Assembly: GCF_003605575.1 (NCBI RefSeq)
Contig: NZ_QKNY01000005.1
Span: 124,001 to 188,000 of the forward strand
Reading direction: 5' to 3'
Length of the DNA stretch: 64,000 nucleotides
DNA from: Halonotius aquaticus
Lineage (GTDB): Archaea > Halobacteriota > Halobacteria > Halobacteriales > Haloferacaceae
Part shown: in pieces, positions 8,377 to 17,893 of the stretch
How positions within the stretch are numbered: position 1 is the stretch's first letter
Layout: each line of letters begins with the position of its first letter
Translations under genes and position numbers: made by a program
The notes under the pieces: model-generated
What the model saw: only the letters and a program-made list of their open reading frames with translations
What the model was told of the DNA's origin: nothing
Databases searched by the model: none

Positions 8377-9713
8377 TAGAGCGCGGCTGTTGTCTCCTCG
8401 ATGGCCGCGGCGCCGACAAAGAGCACGACGTGATCGCCCGGCTGAATCTCGGTGTCACCGCGCGGTGTCACAAACTCGGTTTTGCGTGTGATCGCCCCGA
8501 TAACGACGCCCGCCGGCAGATCGGCGATCGACTCCTGGATCGGCCGGCCGGCCAGCACGCTGTCGGCGTCGACCTCGATCTCGATGACCTCCGCTTTGTC
8601 GCTTTCGATGAGCGCGACGTTTTCGGTCTTATCTGACTGTGTAAGGCGGGTGATCTCCTCGGCGACAACGACCCGTGGGTTGATCGCCACATCGACCCCG
8701 ACGGCCTCGAAGAGATCAACGTAGGCCGGCGTATCGATGACAGCGATCGTTCGGTCGGCCCCAAGGCGGCGGGCCAACAGCGACACCAGCAGGTTCTTTT
8801 CGTCGCTTTCGAGGGCGGCGACAACGACATCGGCCTCGTCGATGTGCTCGCGTTCGAGAAACTCCATGTCGGTGGCATCGGACTCCATGATCTGTGCCGC
8901 CGGCAACTCCTCGGCAAGTTCGCGGGCCCGATCGGGATCCTGCTCGATCAGCCGCGGGCCGAAGCCCCGCTCGCTCAGCAGCCGGGCGACGTGGTAGCCG
9001 ATCTCGCTGCCGCCGAAGATGGCGACTTCCTCGTCGGCACCGGCCCCGTGGTCGGGATCAAGCCCGTCGGCGAAGTTGTGGACGCTTTCGGGGCTGCCGA
9101 TGACGACAACGCGATCGCCGGCGGTGATGACAGTACTCCCGTCGGGGACAATGACCTCGTCGTCTCTGATGACCGCGGCGAACGTCAGGGAGTCATACCG
9201 ATCGGCTTCCTGGACTGTTTGGTCGACGATCGGGCACTGCTCGCTGATCTCGAATTCGGCCATCTGGACGCGTCCGCCCGCAAAGGGGTCGACATCGATC
9301 GCTGCCGGCAGGCCGACGACCCGGCCGATCGATCGGGCGGTCAGCAGATTCGTACAGACCATGTAGTCGACGCCGAACACGCGGTCGGCGCGCTCCCACG
9401 TCTCAAGATACTTTGTGTGTTTGATCCGGGCGATCGTGAGCGCCTCCGACAGCGCGGCGGCTGTCGAACAGACGACGATATTCGTTTCGTCGTCGTCGGT
9501 GCTGGCGATCACCATCTCGGCGCTCTCGATGCCGGCCTCCTCAAGGACGTCGATATCTGTGCCGTCGCCCGTGACGGTCAGGACGTCGTAGCCGTAGGTG
9601 AGTTCCTCGGTTCGGTCGCTTCGCTGGTCGACGACTGTCACGTCGTGGCTGGGGGCGAGATCAGCCGCGATGCTTTCGCCGACCTGGCCCGCGCCAACGA
9701 TGAGGACGTTCAT
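8376..9713 (-). CDS. trkA: TrkA, potassium-channel regulatory subunit
   Basis: A 445-residue cytosolic gating subunit with two RCK modules in tandem. The first Rossmann domain (MNVLIVGAGQVGESIAADL) covers residues 1-130 and is followed by an RCK-C domain to about 220. The second begins near 230 (VAIFGGSEIGYHVARLL) and again ends in an RCK-C domain at 365-445. These bind NAD(H) or adenine nucleotides and gate the TrkH pore. It is the first gene of the trkA-trkH pair. The length equals that of classical double-RCK TrkA rather than the half-size KtrA. Confidence 0.93.
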   Translation of the reverse strand: MNVLIVGAGQVGESIAADLAPSHDVTVVDQRSDRTEELTYGYDVLTVTGDGTDIDVLEEAGIESAEMVIASTDDDETNIVVCSTAAALSEALTIARIKHTKYLETWERADRVFGVDYMVCTNLLTARSIGRVVGLPAAIDVDPFAGGRVQMAEFEISEQCPIVDQTVQEADRYDSLTFAAVIRDDEVIVPDGSTVITAGDRVVVIGSPESVHNFADGLDPDHGAGADEEVAIFGGSEIGYHVARLLSERGFGPRLIEQDPDRARELAEELPAAQIMESDATDMEFLEREHIDEADVVVAALESDEKNLLVSLLARRLGADRTIAVIDTPAYVDLFEAVGVDVAINPRVVVAEEITRLTQSDKTENVALIESDKAEVIEIEVDADSVLAGRPIQESIADLPAGVVIGAITRKTEFVTPRGDTEIQPGDHVVLFVGAAAIEETTAAL

Positions 9714-9809
9714 CGGCCTGTCCCTCTCATGGGGGTGGGTATCGACGGCGACGGTTTAGGTATTCCCTTGTTGGGTGAGTTCCGCGTCGATTCGTCGGCT
9801 GGGCAGCGC

Positions 9810-10352
9810 TCAGAGATACCGTGAGTCAGTCTCGATCGTCAGGTCGACCGGTCGGTTGCGGGCTTCGAGGTCGGCGACCGCCCGCTGGACGACGCGTTCG
9901 GCCTCCCCGCGGATCAACGGGATCGCCCGTTCGAGCACCCAGCCGAAGGAGACGAGCGCGGGCAGGTTCAACACGCCGGCGTCGGCGGAGTCAGGATCGA
10001 AGGCGACCTGGAAGGTTACCTGACAGGCTGCCGTCGCATCGTCGGGGGCATCCGCGGGCAGCGTCTCAAGCGGGTCGATCGCCCACTGGCCGTTGGCGTC
10101 GATATCCTTGGTGATCCGCCAGTCGATCTCTTCGGGCGGGTCGACAGCGACAACCTCCGAGTGGGCGGTGTAGCTGAGCTTCCACCAGGCAAACCGCAGG
10201 GCATACTGGGTGCCGACGCCGCCGTCGCCGGTTCGCACCCGCACGTTGGTGAGGTACTTGGAGTAGTTTGCATACCCCGGAAAATCGAGCAAGAACTCAT
10301 AGACCTCCTCGGCGTCGGCGTACACCGTTGTTCGAACGACGATCGTATCCAC
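9810..10352 (-). CDS. SRPBCC/polyketide-cyclase-like ligand-binding protein
   Basis: A 180-residue protein with the START/Bet v1 (SRPBCC) layout: an N-terminal strand VVRTTVYADAEEVYEFLLDFPGY followed by a short helix, central antiparallel strands rich in W/Y (FAWWKLSYTAHSEVVAVDPPEEIDWRI), and a long C-terminal helix (IRGEAERVVQRAVADLEAR). This fold makes a deep hydrophobic pocket; COQ10-like members carry lipids or quinones. No catalytic residue is evident, and the ligand is unknown. It lies 96 nt upstream of trkA on the same strand but appears independently transcribed. Confidence 0.7.
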   Translation of the reverse strand: MDTIVVRTTVYADAEEVYEFLLDFPGYANYSKYLTNVRVRTGDGGVGTQYALRFAWWKLSYTAHSEVVAVDPPEEIDWRITKDIDANGQWAIDPLETLPADAPDDATAACQVTFQVAFDPDSADAGVLNLPALVSFGWVLERAIPLIRGEAERVVQRAVADLEARNRPVDLTIETDSRYL

Positions 10353-10444
10353 GCCCCGCTGTTCGGCCGGGAGGCTAATAAGCCCGCAGGTCAGTCACCG
10401 CGTCGAACCCACACGGCCTTATGGCTGCGGCCGTACCTCCCGGT

Positions 10445-10729
10445 ATGGTTGATACGGAGGCCTACACCATCGAAGGGCCGGACGGTTCCAGTGAAACGCT
10501 CGATGTCCCGGCCGGACTGGTCGAGACGCTCGCCGAACCCGGCGAGGAGCCAACGACGGTGATCAGCGATATCGTCGTGCAGGCCCTCGCCCAGCACGCC
10601 CACTCGCTTGTCCACCACGCTGAGGGTGAGCCGTCGCCGGAACTTGTTGAACTCAACGAGGCCGTCGAGGAACTCTTCGAGGAGCGCTTCGGCATGAGCC
10701 TCGAAGACGCGATGGGCCACAGTCACTGA
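10445..10729 (+). CDS. Conserved haloarchaeal hypothetical protein
   Basis: A 94-residue acidic soluble protein of unknown function. It starts MVDTEAYTIEGPDGSS, has a middle helix rich in His (VVQALAQHAHSLVHHAEG), and ends in a second helix followed by the His-containing tail MGHSH. The histidines may bind a metal, but there is no known motif. I prefer ATG 10445 over the ATG at 10421, because the eight extra residues (MAAAVPPG) do not look coding. It is divergent from the SRPBCC gene, with a 92-nt gap between starts. Confidence 0.65.
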   Translation: MVDTEAYTIEGPDGSSETLDVPAGLVETLAEPGEEPTTVISDIVVQALAQHAHSLVHHAEGEPSPELVELNEAVEELFEERFGMSLEDAMGHSH

Positions 10730-10854
10730 TCGGCACCGCTCACAGCGTCCCGATTCGGTTTTGTGTGGTGGCTTGTCTCTAGTGTGACTCACCGAATCGC
10801 CAGCAGCCGCCGGGGTGTGTGACTGTGTGGCATGTCAGGACAGGCACACCGGCG

Positions 10855-10860
10855 TTTAAG
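10855..10860 (+). promoter_or_regulatory. TATA box of the acyl-CoA synthetase operon
   Basis: TTTAAG is centred about 29 nt before ATG 10887 and 26 nt before GTG 10884. This fits a leaderless transcript starting at one of these two codons. Confidence 0.5.
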
Positions 10861-10886
10861 AAGATCCGGCGGCTACGTTCGGAGTG

Positions 10887-12980
10887 ATGGGCACCCTAAC
10901 GGAACTATTCGCGCCGGATCGCATCGCTGTTGTCGGTGCGACCGCACGTGAGGGGTCGATCGGCCGCGCCGTCACCGACAATCTGTTGCCGGCCTTCGAC
11001 GGCGAGGTCGTCCCGGTCAACCCCAACTACGAGGAGGTGATGGGCCTCTCCTGTGTCGACGAGATCGGAGAGGCGGCGGCCGATATGGCCGTCATCGTTG
11101 TCCCGCCAAAGATCGTGCTCCCGGCGATCGAGCAGGCCGGCGAGGCCGGCGTGGAAAATGTCGTCGTCATTACCGCCGGCTTCGGCGAGACCGGCGGCGA
11201 CGGCGCGAGCCGAGAACGCGAACTGAAGGAGATCGCCGCCGAGTACGACCTCAATCTGGTCGGCCCCAACAGCCTCGGCATCATGTCGACAGCCAATGGC
11301 ATGAACGCCTCCTTCGGGCCCGACAGCCCCGAAGCCGGCAACATGTCCTTTATGAGCCAGTCGGGGGCGTTCATTACGGCCGTCCTCGATTGGGCCAACG
11401 ACGAGGATGTCGGCTTCAAGGATGTTGCCTCGCTTGGCAACAAAGCCGTCCTTGATGAGACCGACTTCGTCGACCACTGGGGCGACGATCCCGATACCGA
11501 CGTGATCATCGGCTATCTGGAAGGGATCAGCCAGGGGCGAGAGTTCATCGACACCGCCCGCGAGGTGACCCAAGACACCCCGATCGTCCTCGTGAAATCC
11601 GGCCGCACCGACGCCGGTGCGCAGGCGGCCTCCTCACACACCGGCACGATCGCTGGCTCCGAGCAGGCCTACGAGGCCGGCCTCGATCAGGCCGGCGTCC
11701 TCCGAGCGGAGTCGGTACAGGATCTGTTCGATGCCGCCCAGATGTTGGCCAATCAGCCAGTCCCGGAGAACAACGATATCGCCGTCATCACCAACGCCGG
11801 CGGCCCCGGCGTGATGTCGACCGACGCGGTCGGCGACTCGGGCTTGGAGATGGCGTCGTTCGAACAGGAAACCCTCGATAAGTTCTCCGAGCAACTTCCG
11901 CCGGAGGGTAACATCTACAACCCCGTCGACATCGTCGGCGACGCCGATGTCGAGCGGTTCCGCGACGCCCTCGATATCGCACTAGCCGACGAAAACGTCG
12001 GCTCGGCGATGGTGTTGTCGTGTCCGACTGCCGTCCTCGACTACGAGCAGTTGGCCGCCGAAACCGTCGAGTTGCGGGAAAAACACGGGAAACCCGTCGC
12101 GGCCTGCTTTATGGGCGGCGAGAGCGTCGACGACTCGGCGGCGATCCTCAGCGACGCCGGCATCCCGAACTACTTCGATCCCTCCCGAGCGATCGGGGCG
12201 CTCGACTCGCTGTGGGAGTACCGCGGCATCCAACAGCGAACCTACGAGGAGCCCGCTGACTTCGACGTGGACAAAGACGCTGCCCGAGAGATCCTTGAAC
12301 GCGTTGAGGATCGATCGGACAACCGGCTTGGCGTTGAGGCGATGGGCCTGTTGGAGGCCTACGGCATTCCGATGCCAGACGGCGAGATCGTCGATGCGCC
12401 CGAAGATGCCCGCGCGGTCGCCGAGAGAATCGACGGCGATGTTGTGATGAAGATCGTCAGCCCCGATATCCTGCATAAATCCGATATCGGCGGCGTCGCG
12501 GTCGGTGTCGCCGACGACGAGGTTGCCGACACCTACGAGACGCTGATCACACGCGCGCGCAACTACCAACCTGACGCCAACCTGCTTGGCGTCCAGGTCC
12601 AAGAGATGGCCGATCTCGATTCGGGCACCGAAACCATCGTCGGGATGAACCGCGATCCGCAGTTCGGCCCGCTGATGATGTTTGGCCTGGGTGGCATCTT
12701 CGTCGAGGTACTGGAAGATACGACGTTCCGTGTCGCCCCGGTTTCGGAGACCGAAGCCCGCGAAATGACAGAAGAAATCAAGACGGCACCGCTCCTACGT
12801 GGCGCACGAGGGCGCGATCCCGCCGATCTCGATGGCATCGTCGAGACGATCCAGCGGCTCTCCCAACTGGTCGCTGACTTCCCGGCGATCATGGAGTTCG
12901 ACATCAACCCGCTGGTCGCAACGCCCGACGGCGTCGCCGCCGTCGATATCAGACTCACCGTCGACCCCGAGAACCTATGA
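10887..12980 (+). CDS. ADP-forming acetate/acyl-CoA synthetase, fused alpha-beta
   Basis: A 697-residue NDP-forming acyl-CoA synthetase that converts acyl-CoA, ADP and Pi to acid, CoA and ATP, the archaeal route from acetyl-CoA to acetate. Domains in order: a CoA-binding Rossmann domain (LFAPDRIAVVGATAREGSIG) at 1-130, a succinyl-CoA-ligase-like domain to about 460 containing SQSGAF and the phospho-histidine loop ASSHTGTIAG, then the ATP-grasp beta part from about 480 to the end (GIPMPDGEIV, DVVMKIVSPDILHKSD). Both subunits are in one chain, as is usual in Halobacteria. GTG 10884 is an alternative start one codon upstream. The next gene overlaps its stop. Confidence 0.92.
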   Translation: MGTLTELFAPDRIAVVGATAREGSIGRAVTDNLLPAFDGEVVPVNPNYEEVMGLSCVDEIGEAAADMAVIVVPPKIVLPAIEQAGEAGVENVVVITAGFGETGGDGASRERELKEIAAEYDLNLVGPNSLGIMSTANGMNASFGPDSPEAGNMSFMSQSGAFITAVLDWANDEDVGFKDVASLGNKAVLDETDFVDHWGDDPDTDVIIGYLEGISQGREFIDTAREVTQDTPIVLVKSGRTDAGAQAASSHTGTIAGSEQAYEAGLDQAGVLRAESVQDLFDAAQMLANQPVPENNDIAVITNAGGPGVMSTDAVGDSGLEMASFEQETLDKFSEQLPPEGNIYNPVDIVGDADVERFRDALDIALADENVGSAMVLSCPTAVLDYEQLAAETVELREKHGKPVAACFMGGESVDDSAAILSDAGIPNYFDPSRAIGALDSLWEYRGIQQRTYEEPADFDVDKDAAREILERVEDRSDNRLGVEAMGLLEAYGIPMPDGEIVDAPEDARAVAERIDGDVVMKIVSPDILHKSDIGGVAVGVADDEVADTYETLITRARNYQPDANLLGVQVQEMADLDSGTETIVGMNRDPQFGPLMMFGLGGIFVEVLEDTTFRVAPVSETEAREMTEEIKTAPLLRGARGRDPADLDGIVETIQRLSQLVADFPAIMEFDINPLVATPDGVAAVDIRLTVDPENL

Positions 12981-14047
12981 ACACACTACTCATCACCGCA
13001 ACCGAAGAAAGCACCGGTAAGACCGCCATCGCGCTGGCGTTGGCGACGATCGCCCGCGACCGTGGCCACTCGGTCGGCTACATGAAGCCAAAAGGCACCC
13101 GCCTGCAGAGCAACGTCGGCAAAACCCTCGACGAGGATCCCATGTTGGCCCGGGAGCTGCTCGATCTCGACGCCGAGATGCACGAACTCGAACCCGTTGT
13201 CTACTCGCCGACGTTCATCGATGGGGCGATCCGCGGCCAGGAGGATCCCGACGAGCTTCGCCAACAGGTCAAAACGCAGTTTGACGCCTTGGCGGCCGAC
13301 CGCGATACGATGATCGTCGAAGGCGGCGGCTCGCTGTCGACCGGCGGCATCGTCGGGTTGACCGATCCGGAGGTTGCCGAGCTGCTGGATGCGAAGGCGA
13401 TCTTGGTCGCCGACTACACCCAGCCCGGCGATATCGATGGGTTGCTCGGCGCGATCGACCGACTCGGGGATCGACTGGCGGGTGTCGTCTTCAACCGCAT
13501 CTCCGATAGTGCCTTCGAGGAACTCGACAGCGACGTGATCCCGTTCCTTGAGAGTCGCGGCGTCGAGGTCTTCGGTGCAGTGCCGCAAGAACAGCGGCTG
13601 GCCGGCGTGACCATCGAGGATCTCGCGGCGGAACTCGGCGCGGATGTGCTCACCGATACGCCGACCGATGCCTACGTCGAACGCTTCCTTGTGGGTGCAA
13701 TGGGCGGCGACGAAGCCCTCCGATACTTCCGACGGGCCCGTAACGCCGCGGCGATCACCGGCGGCGACCGCTCGGATATCCACACCGCCGCCTTGGAAGC
13801 CTCCGGCGTGAAGTGTCTCATCTTGACCGGCGGCCACCGGCCGTCGTCGGCGGTGTTGGGCCGGGCCGAGGAGGCTAACACCCCGATCCTACAGATCAAC
13901 ACCGACACCCTCACCGCCGTCGAGCGCGCCGAATCGGTCGTTCGCAGCGGTCGTACCCGCGATGCGGAGACCGTCGACACAATGGCCGACCTGCTGACCG
14001 AGCGGGTCGACCTTGACGCGCTGTTGGGTGCGTCTGACGCGGACTGA
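12977..14047 (+). CDS. Phosphotransacetylase-like protein (BioD-like P-loop plus DRTGG)
   Basis: A 356-residue protein. Residues 1-210 resemble the dethiobiotin-synthetase-like P-loop domain found at the N-terminus of long Pta enzymes: TATEESTGKTAIALALA (Walker A), MIVEGGGSL and VVFNR. Residues about 215-330 form a DRTGG domain (FLVGAMGG, AAITGGDRSDIHTAALEA, LILTGG). The C-terminal PTA_PTB catalytic domain is absent, so acetyl transfer is unlikely. A nucleotide-sensing regulatory role for the partner synthetase is my inference. Its ATG overlaps the synthetase TGA by 4 nt, which supports translational coupling. Confidence 0.75.
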   Translation: MNTLLITATEESTGKTAIALALATIARDRGHSVGYMKPKGTRLQSNVGKTLDEDPMLARELLDLDAEMHELEPVVYSPTFIDGAIRGQEDPDELRQQVKTQFDALAADRDTMIVEGGGSLSTGGIVGLTDPEVAELLDAKAILVADYTQPGDIDGLLGAIDRLGDRLAGVVFNRISDSAFEELDSDVIPFLESRGVEVFGAVPQEQRLAGVTIEDLAAELGADVLTDTPTDAYVERFLVGAMGGDEALRYFRRARNAAAITGGDRSDIHTAALEASGVKCLILTGGHRPSSAVLGRAEEANTPILQINTDTLTAVERAESVVRSGRTRDAETVDTMADLLTERVDLDALLGASDAD

Positions 14048-14264
14048 TCGCGGTCGTCGCCATCTGTTTGGCCCGCTGCTGGCTGTCGCGAACCCCCGCC
14101 ACAAACTCTTTATTGGTGTCGTCCGTTGACACGGGTATCAGGACAGCCGGGGTCGATGAGCCGTTGGGCTCACCCCGAGTTAGCAATCCTTAACTGGCCT
14201 CGTTTTGTAACCGACTGTAGTATCTCGTGATAGTAGTTTCTTCAACCCGAAACCCAACGTATCC

Positions 14265-14492
14265 ATGGTAGACGTAAGCCAACACGAACTCGTACCCGAG
14301 CACATCCCCATCGAGGGAGCCGAACTCGATTCGGTTCTCGAGGAGTATGGGTTGGATCGTACCGATCTTCCGGAGATCAAAGCCAACGACCCGGCTCTGC
14401 CGGAGGAGGCTGAGACGGGCGATGTCATCAAGATCGTCCGTGATTCCCGGACAGCAGACACATCGATTTCCTACCGGCTGGTGGTCGAATGA
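14265..14492 (+). CDS. rpoH: DNA-directed RNA polymerase subunit H (Rpo5)
   Basis: A 75-residue protein equal to the C-terminal assembly domain of eukaryotic Rpb5. It contains the [10 protein letters not shown] and [14 protein letters not shown] stretches that bind the jaw region of the large subunit, and ends ISYRLVVE. It is the first gene of the haloarchaeal RNA polymerase operon; the ATG of rpoB'' overlaps its stop by 4 nt. The 217-nt gap upstream must carry the promoter. I see AT-rich stretches there but no convincing TATA box at leaderless distance, so a leader of some length is likely. Confidence 0.95.
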   Translation: MVDVSQHELVPEHIPIEGAELDSVLEEYGLDRTDLPEIKANDPALPEEAETGDVIKIVRDSRTADTSISYRLVVE

Positions 14493-16057
14493 ACCGACAA
14501 GATCGACGCGACGTATCCAGAGAGTACTTCTCAGAGGATCGCCTTGCCGAACACCACTTCCGCTCGTTCAACGCCTTTCTCGAACGCGGCATGCAGCAGG
14601 TCGCCGTCGAAAAGGAAACCATCGAGACCGACATCGGCGACAAGGAGGGTCAAGAGCCCGTCTACGTCGAACTCGGCGACATCCGCATTCTGACACCACG
14701 TGTGCGCGAAGCCGACGGCAGTGAGGAGCTGCTGTTCCCACAGGAAGCTCGACTCCGCAACATCACCTACGCCGCGCCGGTGTTCATGGAGATGTCGATC
14801 ATCCGCGGCGGCGACGAGGAACCCGAAACCGTCGTCGACTCCACGGAGACGAAGGTCGGCCGCATGCCGATCATGGTCGGCTCCGACAAATGTAACATCG
14901 CCGACTTCTCCGATGAAGAGCTCATCGAGATCGGCGAAGACCCCGCCGACCCCGGTGGCTACTTCATCGTCAACGGCTCCGAGCGGGTGCTGATGACCAG
15001 CGAAGATCTCGCGCCGAACAAGATCCTCGCCGAACACGACACCAAATACGACGACGACATCCAGGTCGCCAAGACGTTCAGCCAGCGACGTGGCTACCGC
15101 GCGCTCGTCCTCTGTGAGCGCAACCGCGAGGGGCTGCTTGAGGTGAGCTTCCCATCGGTGTCGGGCAGCGTCAACTTCGTCACGCTCGTTCGCGCGCTCG
15201 GACTCGAATCCGACGAGGAGATCGTCCACCGCGTCTCAGATGACCCAGAGATCGTGAAGTTCATGCTGGAGAATCTGGAGGAAGCCGACGTCCAGACCAC
15301 CGAGGCCGCCATCGAAACCCTCGGTCAGCGCGTCGCCTCCGGGCAGGGCAAAAACTACCAGCTCAAACGCGCCAACTACGTCATCGACCGCTACCTCCTG
15401 CCGCACCTCCACGAGGAAGGCGTCGACGAGGAGGAGGTTCGCACCAACAAGGCCTACTACCTCTGTCGGATGGCCGAGGCCTGTTTCGAACTCGCTCTCG
15501 GCCGACGCGAAGCCGACGACAAGGATCACTACGCCAACAAACGCCTCAAGGTCTCCGGCGATCTGATGACCGATCTGTTCCGCACCGCGCTGAACAAACT
15601 GGCCCGGGATGTGAAATACCAGCTTGAACGCGCCAACATGCGGAATCGTGAGCTCTCGGTCAGCACGGTCGTCCGCTCGGACGTACTCACCGAACGGCTC
15701 GAACACCCGATCGCCACCGGCAACTGGGTTGGTGGCCGCTCCGGTGTCTCTCAGTTGGTCGACCGCACCGACCACATGGGTGTCCTCAGCCACCTCCGGC
15801 GACTCCGTTCGCCGCTCAGCCGATCGCAGCCACACTTCGAAGCGCGTGACCTCCACGCGACCCAGTGGGGTCGCATCTGTCCCTCCGAGACGCCGGAAGG
15901 GCCGAACTGTGGGCTGGTCAAAAACTTCGCTCAGGCGATGGAGCTGAGTCAGGACATCGAGGACGAGCAAGGACTGAAGCGCGAACTATCGTCGATGGGA
16001 GTCGAGGGGATCCCAGGTATCGACGGCGTTGAACGAACAACCCCTGCGGACGACTAA
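14489..16057 (+). CDS. rpoB2: DNA-directed RNA polymerase subunit B'' (Rpo2N)
   Basis: A 522-residue N-terminal half of the second-largest RNA polymerase subunit (protrusion, lobe, fork). Recognisable blocks are [52 protein letters not shown] and the fork-loop [43 protein letters not shown] region at the end. The break between B'' and B' is the one typical of Halobacteria and some methanogens. B' starts 3 nt after this stop. Subunit size and order match the family. Confidence 0.96.
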   Translation: MNRQDRRDVSREYFSEDRLAEHHFRSFNAFLERGMQQVAVEKETIETDIGDKEGQEPVYVELGDIRILTPRVREADGSEELLFPQEARLRNITYAAPVFMEMSIIRGGDEEPETVVDSTETKVGRMPIMVGSDKCNIADFSDEELIEIGEDPADPGGYFIVNGSERVLMTSEDLAPNKILAEHDTKYDDDIQVAKTFSQRRGYRALVLCERNREGLLEVSFPSVSGSVNFVTLVRALGLESDEEIVHRVSDDPEIVKFMLENLEEADVQTTEAAIETLGQRVASGQGKNYQLKRANYVIDRYLLPHLHEEGVDEEEVRTNKAYYLCRMAEACFELALGRREADDKDHYANKRLKVSGDLMTDLFRTALNKLARDVKYQLERANMRNRELSVSTVVRSDVLTERLEHPIATGNWVGGRSGVSQLVDRTDHMGVLSHLRRLRSPLSRSQPHFEARDLHATQWGRICPSETPEGPNCGLVKNFAQAMELSQDIEDEQGLKRELSSMGVEGIPGIDGVERTTPADD

Positions 16058-16060
16058 CCA

Positions 16061-17887
16061 ATGGCTCAATCACGAGAAGCAAAAGTCTACGTCAACGGGA
16101 GCCTCGTCGGCACCCATCCGGATCCGGAACAGCTTGCCGAACAGATACGAGACGCCCGCCGCCGCGGCGACGTCTCCGATATGGTCAACGTCTCCGTGCG
16201 TGGCCGCACCCAAGAGGTCATCATCAACGCCGATGCCGGTCGGGCCCGCCGCCCGCTGATCGTCGTTGAGGATGGCGAACCGCTGCTCGGCGACGAGGAG
16301 ATCGAGGCGCTCAAAACCGACGACCTCGAGTTCGAGGATCTCGTCGACCGCGGCTACGTCGAGTTTATCGACGCCGAGGAAGAGGAAGACATCCTCGTCG
16401 GCGTCGACGAGGACGACCTCACCGAGCGACACACCCACCTTGAGATCGACCCCTCGCTGATCTTCGGGATCGGCGCGGGGATGATCCCGTACCCCGAACA
16501 CAACGCCAGTCCCCGGATTACGATGGGCGCAGGGATGATGAAACAGTCACTCGGGCTGCCGTCGGCGAACTACCGCATCCGGCCTGACACCCGCCAGCAC
16601 CTCCTGCATTACCCGCAGCTGTCGATGGTCAAAACCCAGACGACCGAACAGATCGGCTACGACGACCGCCCCGCCGCCCAGAACTTCGTCGTCGCCGTCA
16701 TGAGCTACGAGGGGTTCAACATCGAGGACGCCCTCGTGATGAACAAGGGCTCCGTCGAGCGCGCGCTGATGCGGTCGCACTTCTTCCGCACCTACGAGGG
16801 TGAGGAGCGACGCTACCCCGGCGGCCAGGAGGATCGCTTCGAGATCCCCGATCAGGACGTTCGCGGTGCCCGCGGTGAGGATGCCTACACCCACCTCGAC
16901 GAGGACGGCCTCGTCAACCCCGAAACGGTTGTTGACGAAAATTCGGTGCTGCTCGGCAAAACGAGCCCGCCGCGGTTCCTCGAAGAACCAGACGATATGG
17001 GCGGACTCAGCCCCCAGAAACGACGCGAAACCTCCGTCACGATGCGCTCCGGCGAGGACGGCGTCGTCGACACCGTCACCGTCATGGAAAACGAGGATGG
17101 CTCGATGCTCTCGAAGGTGAAGGTGCGTGACGAACGCATCCCCGAACTCGGCGACAAGTTCGCCTCCCGGCACGGCCAGAAGGGCGTTATCGGCCACCTT
17201 GCCCCACAGGAAGATATGCCGTTCACCGAGGAGGGGCTCGTCCCTGACCTCGTGATGAACCCCCACGCGCTGCCCTCACGGATGACCGTCGGCCACGTCT
17301 TGGAGATGCTTGGCGGGAAGGTCGGCGCGCTGGAAGGCCGCCGTGTCGACGGCACGCCGTTCCAGGGTGAAGACGAAGAGGAGCTTCGCGGCGCACTGGA
17401 GGAACACGGCTTCAAATCCTCCGGGAAGGAGGTTATGTACTCCGGCGTTTCCGGCGAGAAGATCGACGCGGAGATCTTCGTTGGGACGATCTTCTATCAC
17501 AAGCTCTACCACATGGTCTCCAACAAGCTGCACGCCCGCTCCCGCGGGCCGGTGCAGGTGTTGACCCGGCAGCCGACCGAGGGGCGTGCCCGCGAGGGTG
17601 GCCTCCGTGTCGGCGAGATGGAACGCGATACGATCATCGGCCACGGCGCGTCGATGGTGCTCAACGAACGCCTGCTTGAGTCCTCTGACAAGGAGACGGT
17701 CTACGTCTCTGAGGACACCGGCATGATCGCCGTCGAGGACAGAGAGCAACGCCGGGTGTATGATCCGGCGACCGGCAGCGAGGACAACATCCACGAACTC
17801 GACGTGAGCTACGCGTTCAAGCTCCTCCTCGATGAGATGATGGCGCTCGGCATCCGACCAACCCTCGAACTCGAAGACGCGGTCTAA
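16061..17887 (+). CDS. rpoB1: DNA-directed RNA polymerase subunit B' (Rpo2C)
   Basis: A 608-residue C-terminal half of the B subunit, carrying the hybrid-binding domain, wall and clamp anchor. It contains the metal/NTP-contacting block [20 protein letters not shown], the [15 protein letters not shown] basic segment, [14 protein letters not shown] and [19 protein letters not shown] near the C-terminus. A C-terminal zinc-ribbon of the eukaryotic type is not evident, as in other haloarchaea. It is flanked by rpoB'' (3 nt) and rpoA' (6 nt) in a single operon. Confidence 0.96.
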   Translation: MAQSREAKVYVNGSLVGTHPDPEQLAEQIRDARRRGDVSDMVNVSVRGRTQEVIINADAGRARRPLIVVEDGEPLLGDEEIEALKTDDLEFEDLVDRGYVEFIDAEEEEDILVGVDEDDLTERHTHLEIDPSLIFGIGAGMIPYPEHNASPRITMGAGMMKQSLGLPSANYRIRPDTRQHLLHYPQLSMVKTQTTEQIGYDDRPAAQNFVVAVMSYEGFNIEDALVMNKGSVERALMRSHFFRTYEGEERRYPGGQEDRFEIPDQDVRGARGEDAYTHLDEDGLVNPETVVDENSVLLGKTSPPRFLEEPDDMGGLSPQKRRETSVTMRSGEDGVVDTVTVMENEDGSMLSKVKVRDERIPELGDKFASRHGQKGVIGHLAPQEDMPFTEEGLVPDLVMNPHALPSRMTVGHVLEMLGGKVGALEGRRVDGTPFQGEDEEELRGALEEHGFKSSGKEVMYSGVSGEKIDAEIFVGTIFYHKLYHMVSNKLHARSRGPVQVLTRQPTEGRAREGGLRVGEMERDTIIGHGASMVLNERLLESSDKETVYVSEDTGMIAVEDREQRRVYDPATGSEDNIHELDVSYAFKLLLDEMMALGIRPTLELEDAV

Positions 17888-17893
17888 GCTACA

